DNA from: Desertivirga brevis
GTDB taxonomy: Bacteria > Bacteroidota > Bacteroidia > Sphingobacteriales > Sphingobacteriaceae
DNA: 64,000 bases
Direction of reading: 5' to 3'
NCBI RefSeq assembly: GCF_017355835.1
Contig: NZ_JAFEWF010000008.1
Span: forward strand, 248,001 to 312,000
Below are positions 61,601 to 64,000 of this stretch, in pieces. The stretch's first letter is position 1, and the number at the start of each line of letters is the position of its first letter. The position numbers and the translations under genes are program-made. Below the pieces are notes generated by a model that saw only the letters and a program-made list of their open reading frames with translations, ran no database searches and was not told the DNA's origin.

Positions 61601-62383
61601 ACCGTTAAGTTTACTTCAACAGCTCCAAATGACGTTAACTATGAGTGGGACTTCGGCATACTTGGACAGTCTTCCTTAAAGGAGCCTGTGAAAGTGTTTA
61701 ATTATCAGGATGGAAATAAACCTTACCCTGTAACACTGACTATTAGGTACGGTACCTGTGTTCAACAGTCGGCTACCAGATACATTAATGTTTCCGGACC
61801 TCCAGTGGCCGACTTTGATGTTTCTCCAGACACCGTAATTAAGGCACCTAAATTTACTTTTGATTTTATCAACAGAAGTAGTGCCGATGCCAATAGATAT
61901 ACCTGGGCTTTCGGAGATGGAAAGATCTCCTACGAGAAAAATCCTACGCATAAGTTCCCTGCTATCGGAAAATATCAGGTGAAACTCACTGTTCGTAATG
62001 AGAATGGCTGTGATTCAACAATGATTAAATATGTTCGTGTTGACACTATCCCTTGTTATATGCAGGTTCCTAATGCCTTCGAGCCGGGTAGTCTTCACCC
62101 TGAACTGCAAACTTTCAGACCGAAAGCGCTGGGACTTACGAGCTATTCTATTCGAGTCTTTAATCGATGGGGAGAGTTGCTGTGGCAATCAAATAAATTA
62201 GACGACTCTGGTTCTCCGGTAGAAGGATGGGATGGCACGATCAACGGTTCACCTGCACCACAGGGAGTCTATGTATGGGAAATTTCCGGCAGCTTTGTCG
62301 ATGGGACAGAATGGAAAGGAATGAGCTATAGTGGGTCTAAAGGACGGAAAATCCGAAATGGAAGTGTAACTTTGATCAGATAA
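55661..62383 (+). CDS. Giant PKD-repeat adhesin-like protein with gliding-motility (T9SS type B) C-terminus
   Basis: A 2240-residue secreted protein. The signal peptide ends at SFSSNAQ (about 43-50). The body is beta-rich, with many PKD domains, especially from about 1250 on (YEWDFNDGT, YSWDFYGNG, VEWDFGDPG, YTWAFGDGK). The last about 95 residues are a gliding-motility-associated C-terminal domain (PNAFEPGS, YSIRVFNRWGELLWQS, GWDGTINGSPAPQGVYVWEI), a type IX secretion signal. No in-frame ATG lies near the start; a TTG (55661, 55676, 55685 or 55700) must be used. The PorP/SprF partner follows 2 nt later. Confidence 0.9.
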   Translation: MLQIDLNILKDFILKAFYLFVSHCIPKLNGTFYTLLCSLLVFFSFSSNAQTLEVGDFDKGTGVFVNGGQISVPIKVTGCFAIGNVFELVISGSDGTFGAGKEKVIGSVASHFTTYINGSMLATAGSNYKLKVRSTSPAKEANVAGGASFSVIGGAPATIDIDCIDKTSGTTPAFGFCDYRTNASLLLINSSSGTNVTGKVYDSDLNKVSDINFTNGQFNLPVGKGYFTAVFTATNPANGSTSVKSYLILNCRRNFAVNLIPADECKREPYKLVFTKEGDQSVLENYPGYIYRVNWGDDTIEQYTICDFASDGIIPHVYAENTSSCGKDFWVDGQKFANSYKVEILGTSPYCEPTPTVKAAKVSKPPIVNFKVPQSGLCVGNELTFDNLSEPGENPDGGTNCDAPTIYYWYVDGSSEAAEIDISKNRVVKPFKYTFLTPGKHEILLVGTTGACTAQRKYEFCVSAKPQPEFNIITNNYCAGASVKLESTTPLAGVCIPVSYQWEVLNNNSLESPADPTAYSFVGSPTNANSEIRFNKPGSYKIRLSVGNLENCGMIKTVKVLTISSSLNELGVSFKKGEDLVLCKPSLIDPTEIELEITGFSNTPTYKWELLNEDGTVISNPSNIYEFPQGDNILLPAINIKKAGKYLLRVTHGNECANPGQIATKKIEVGDGFTVTAVIDPAEGLGSNNAEICGFDLANPVPRSIKLIGRPVLPGQIGNWLCVEAPGGATSAVSAAISNSSSATCTVNGLKAVGPGPAVYKFRWGVAFSNKIECQEAAYITITIYPAPKKGIISKGPGIPCAGEVVTLTLDGYNGVIKHWKFKEDGASAWNTIDNTSNTLTTPVNKNTQFVAVVVGGGTTCGDIPYESDPFTVTVTPLPQPVVLKVKNNGPSNICEGDNLQLELTGYDSNATYFWRKRESGEDWSAEQTLSSSVLDLIGLTKNTDVQIRAIENSCETLSNILTISVRKKPELKIATTEFYLCNNSQTQEVPLLVVRQPGAITMFNLSSDPAYSGNSNINGLKTTATIPAFNTLANGSKVPQIIKVTVTPMYDYGNGIICTGLPVEVKYFVLPTIGISGNPVPSTVCNGEKINAFSPATDAGSLPAGASITYLRVVDPSSKGTDLTSGTDPQIPLISTVNTGSSNLTTKFTITPIYNYGDATCYGTPIDYTIVVKPGTAPNAGVNQNFCTPPVNFRLNANAAPYGFKGEWSVTPALNGFFDRTDPKAFVSGLAPGTSYTFRWTFTSDDNSCPPIFSEIKVNILPALVADFQFENDKSKGCNPLEVKLINKSTVVDGIIYKWELDGQFYSNAKDITIPASKLNQSQPFEDAIHKIKLIVTDGFNCSTSDKSQDIIVYAKPKAVFVPDKLYGCATLPVTFKNESKVSAYIPTDYAMTVMLGSTIVEEKKAQDFKDIETYIFDVTQTKKFTVKLKVSNACGEDETSFDITVYPRTVTAILEADNQIGCAPFTVKFSNNKSFNGKSYEWDFNDGTDIEYTVATEINKPHTFLDAGTYHVKLKVKDDCSTDERELVIVVNESPKASFQLKKNIYCVGEKLEFVKSNQLGVAYSWDFYGNGMYISSPNPDFSYANPGTYTITLKAERSSPFMQICSDVYSQQVIITSLPVASFVTTAGSINCKPYTLTVQSTSPNARAVEWDFGDPGDLSNITTGNTSEHIYTQAGTYTVKMTAYNSEGCISTDIKQVQVTAGPNVDFSSSTETICGPSATLSFTDKTTSTEAGPLKYFWTRNDTEFLGNTKDISGKLFSYTGSSYPHADKVQLTVTNLLTGCSETATKYITYKPLPVADFQLISDATGCAPLAIKVNNKSKNADAYEWILDGVVVATGADPQLPVLQQPNKVYKLKLRVLNVDCGNAMSSEITISTYPKPSAAFTLENDLGCNGSLRLKVTSNTTSGASSYIWEYDEGPAQTGLIPQERAFGTGDHWVRLIADNGVCKDTLQKNFKVIDLQIPVIKPSVDAGCGSVTVKFTSTAPNDVNYEWDFGILGQSSLKEPVKVFNYQDGNKPYPVTLTIRYGTCVQQSATRYINVSGPPVADFDVSPDTVIKAPKFTFDFINRSSADANRYTWAFGDGKISYEKNPTHKFPAIGKYQVKLTVRNENGCDSTMIKYVRVDTIPCYMQVPNAFEPGSLHPELQTFRPKALGLTSYSIRVFNRWGELLWQSNKLDDSGSPVEGWDGTINGSPAPQGVYVWEISGSFVDGTEWKGMSYSGSKGRKIRNGSVTLIR

Positions 62384-62385
62384 GG

Positions 62386-63390
62386 ATGAAAAGGGGTTTA
62401 CTAGTAGTTTTTCTTATTCTAATAAAGTTGAGTGTTTTTGCGCAGGATCCTATTTATTCTCAATTTTACAACGCGCCTAATTATCTAAACCCTTCCCTCA
62501 ATGGTCAATTTGCCGGAAGTCTGAGGGTCAACTTTATTCACCGTTCGCAATGGACCAGCATTTACGGTCCGCTGAATTATTCTTCATTTTCAGTCGATTA
62601 TAATGTCCCAAAATTCGGCGGAGGAGTTGGCTTGTTAGCCACACGGAGTAGTGAGGGAACTACCTATCTTAAAAGAAATACCTTGGCGGGAATTTATTCT
62701 TACAGTGTTGATTGGGATAATGCGGTACTTTCTTTTGGTGTTCAGGCTGGTTTAGGTAATTTAAAATTCGACTACAATAAAGCGGTGTTTTATGATCAGC
62801 TGAACGAAAATGGCCCTATCGCAAGCCCCACGAAGGCCGGTCTGCCTTCTCAAAACAATCGATTTTATTTTGATTCCGGAGCAGGTGTGAACCTGGTTTT
62901 CTTTAATGCCATGATTGGCGGTTCTGTACAACATATCAATAAGCCTAACGAGTCTTTTTCAGGAGCAAGATCTGTATTAGATATGCGGATTAACGGGCAT
63001 GCAAGCTACCGCTTTCCTTTAGATTATAATGACGACGTTAATGGCCCCGCACTGATCCCCTCGGTAGTATATTATCGCCAATATGGTCGTAATTCAATTA
63101 GCACTGGCCTCCAGTATAAAACCAGGAGAGTAAATCTGGGGGCTTGGTACAGGGGTGAAAGTAAACAGAGGGATGCTTTTGTGTTTTCCATCAGTTTGGA
63201 TATTTTCGATCGTTCAGATTCCTACGATAAAATAAGAGTTGGTGTGAGTCACGATGCTACTGCATCGAAACTCAAATACGGGGAAACAGGCGGTAGTACA
63301 GAAGGTGCAGTTACCTGGGAAACAACATTTCCTAATAGCGACGCTGGGGAACGCTACAATTATGGAAAACGCTGTTATGATTTTTACTAG
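62386..63390 (+). CDS. PorP/SprF-family type IX secretion membrane protein
   Basis: A 334-residue outer-membrane protein with a signal peptide (about 1-20, ending VFAQ). The PorP/SprF pattern is clear: DPIYSQFYNAPNYLNPSLNG, FIHRSQWTSIYGP, then alternating barrel strands such as GVGLLATRSSEGTTYL and SFGVQAGLGNLKFDY. SprF-like proteins are needed for secretion or anchoring of the large adhesin encoded just before them. The two genes are separated by 2 nt and are surely one operon. The PKD protein is the probable client. Confidence 0.93.
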   Translation: MKRGLLVVFLILIKLSVFAQDPIYSQFYNAPNYLNPSLNGQFAGSLRVNFIHRSQWTSIYGPLNYSSFSVDYNVPKFGGGVGLLATRSSEGTTYLKRNTLAGIYSYSVDWDNAVLSFGVQAGLGNLKFDYNKAVFYDQLNENGPIASPTKAGLPSQNNRFYFDSGAGVNLVFFNAMIGGSVQHINKPNESFSGARSVLDMRINGHASYRFPLDYNDDVNGPALIPSVVYYRQYGRNSISTGLQYKTRRVNLGAWYRGESKQRDAFVFSISLDIFDRSDSYDKIRVGVSHDATASKLKYGETGGSTEGAVTWETTFPNSDAGERYNYGKRCYDFY

Positions 63391-63453
63391 CTTAACTTAT
63401 CTTCTTTAATTTTAAAGTTTTCTTACCAGGTAAGAAAATCGCCAAGTTCTCAT

Positions 63454-63477
63454 TCTCTGCTCATCGGAGATTTTTTT
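63454..63477 (+). terminator. Intrinsic terminator after porP/sprF
   Basis: TCTCTG/CGGAGA (6 bp, one U-G, CTCAT loop) followed by seven T residues. Confidence 0.7.
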
Positions 63478-63584
63478 CCAACTTCAATCGGTAAGGAATT
63501 GTACAATCTTTGCTTTGCTGCAATGTCTGTTTTTGCTCTTTTTGTATGGATTTGGTACAATATGGTCATTAAGGCTCTTCGTCC

Positions 63585-63617
63585 GTTATTCGTCGGTTAG
63601 CCGTCGGTTGTTCGTCC
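63585..63617. repeat. Three tandem 11-bp repeats
   Basis: GTTATTCGTCG, GTTAGCCGTCG and GTTGTTCGTCC in direct succession, matching GTTxxxCGTCs. The flanks (TTCGTCC before, GAGGGCCGTCC after) share the CGTCC core. It may be part of a dispersed intergenic repeat. Confidence 0.7.
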
Positions 63618-63812
63618 GAGGGCCGTCCTTCTCATATAGCGTTTCTTTTAATGATAATATCTGCAAGTCTTCTCCCGATATAAAATCTTTTACCAGTCTT
63701 TCGGTATGAAGAATTATAGCGAGGTAGTAGCCTATTGTTCGAAGTTTTTATTTTTCAGATAAACAATCAAAGTAATTGCGCTATTTAGTTTTAATCACAT
63801 GATTTAATTCTA

Positions 63813-64000
63813 ATGGCACATATCGTTCAAAATAATCCATTGATAATTCCGGCAGCAGGAGGGAAATTGATTGAAGAACATTTCGGCAGGATCTCTACTC
63901 AGGAAGAGGGAATAAGTATAGCACGGATGGAAGCTCCCCCGGGATGGTCAGAACCTTTTCAGACACCTGAATTTGACGAATGGACTTTGGTTTCCAAAGG
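63813..64000 (+). CDS. Cupin-domain protein, N-terminal part (runs off the window)
   Basis: From the ATG at 63813, 62 codons are open to the window edge: MAHIVQNNPLIIPAAGGKLI, and later EAPPGWSEPFQTPEFDEWTLV. The pattern of a turn GW..P..TPEFDEW..V is like the first cupin motif of small one-domain cupin proteins in which a metal-binding site normally follows. Function cannot be given from the fragment. Confidence 0.65.
   Translation, partial: MAHIVQNNPLIIPAAGGKLIEEHFGRISTQEEGISIARMEAPPGWSEPFQTPEFDEWTLVSK

Larger units (their letters stand above)
63391..63812. other. Intergenic region with repeats and terminator
   Basis: About 420 bp. It contains a palindrome TTTTCTTACC/GGTAAGAAAA (63418-63438), the PorP terminator, an 11-bp triple repeat, and no convincing gene. 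Confidence 0.5.

Noticed and set aside
63515..63709. Plus-strand 64-codon ORF after porP/sprF
   Set aside because: It crosses the 11-bp repeats and is low-complexity, with no promoter or homology pattern.

Overview
The window looks like a chromosome segment of a Bacteroidota bacterium, most likely a Pedobacter-like member of the Sphingobacteriaceae. Evidence read in the sequence: a SusC/SusD pair, a fused MurF-alanine racemase, a giant PKD protein with a gliding-type (type IX secretion) C-terminus followed by PorP/SprF, an ECF sigma factor followed by a FecR-type start, Reg_prop sensor kinases, and promoters of the TTTG-N18/19-TAnnTTTG type. GC content is low to moderate and genes are mostly in short operons. 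No insertion sequence, prophage, integrase or CRISPR array was seen.

Layout. 0-10.5 kb is a signalling block: FecR start (cut by the window edge) and ECF sigma factor, a maa-like acetyltransferase, an OmpR-type two-component pair, a possible small RNA with its own terminator, a CPA2 antiporter with a lipoprotein, an exported three-repeat protein translationally coupled to a LytS/LytTR pair, and a TetR regulator. 10.5-23.3 kb holds an outer-membrane barrel gene with a palindrome over its promoter, a LacI regulator, a lipoprotein, and a carbohydrate module (dienelactone-hydrolase-like protein, PL11 rhamnogalacturonan lyase, and a hybrid two-component system split into separate kinase and REC-AraC genes), then a GtaA-type glutaminase. 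23.3-28.3 kb has a stand-alone receiver, a small membrane protein and a 1312-residue multi-PAS kinase with an extra C-terminal domain. 28.9-30.6 kb holds tRNA-Leu, tRNA-Gly, tRNA-Lys, a small membrane protein and GtrA. 30.8-36.3 kb is a SusCD pair without an adjacent regulator or enzyme.

The most distinctive region is 38.8-44.2 kb: five closely spaced same-strand genes coding for a TerY-like VWA protein, a PP2C phosphatase with an N-terminal extension, a protein kinase with a C-terminal zinc ribbon, a membrane-anchored actin-fold protein resembling Ppx/GppA, and a coiled-coil protein. The first three match the TerY-P triad known from comparative genomics; the last two look like extra components. 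An intrinsic-terminator-like hairpin lies just before the first gene.

44-55 kb is mixed housekeeping and accessory: a GH43 enzyme, small membrane proteins, a B12-binding radical SAM enzyme, an NmrA-type oxidoreductase, a cluster of DNA-repair-like genes (glycosylase, J-domain/KTSC, DEDDh exonuclease), a second copy of the tRNA-Leu/tRNA-Gly pair, RecX, MurF-Alr, a DUF502 protein and a 33-residue membrane peptide. 55.6-63.4 kb is the giant PKD protein and PorP/SprF, and the window ends inside a cupin gene.
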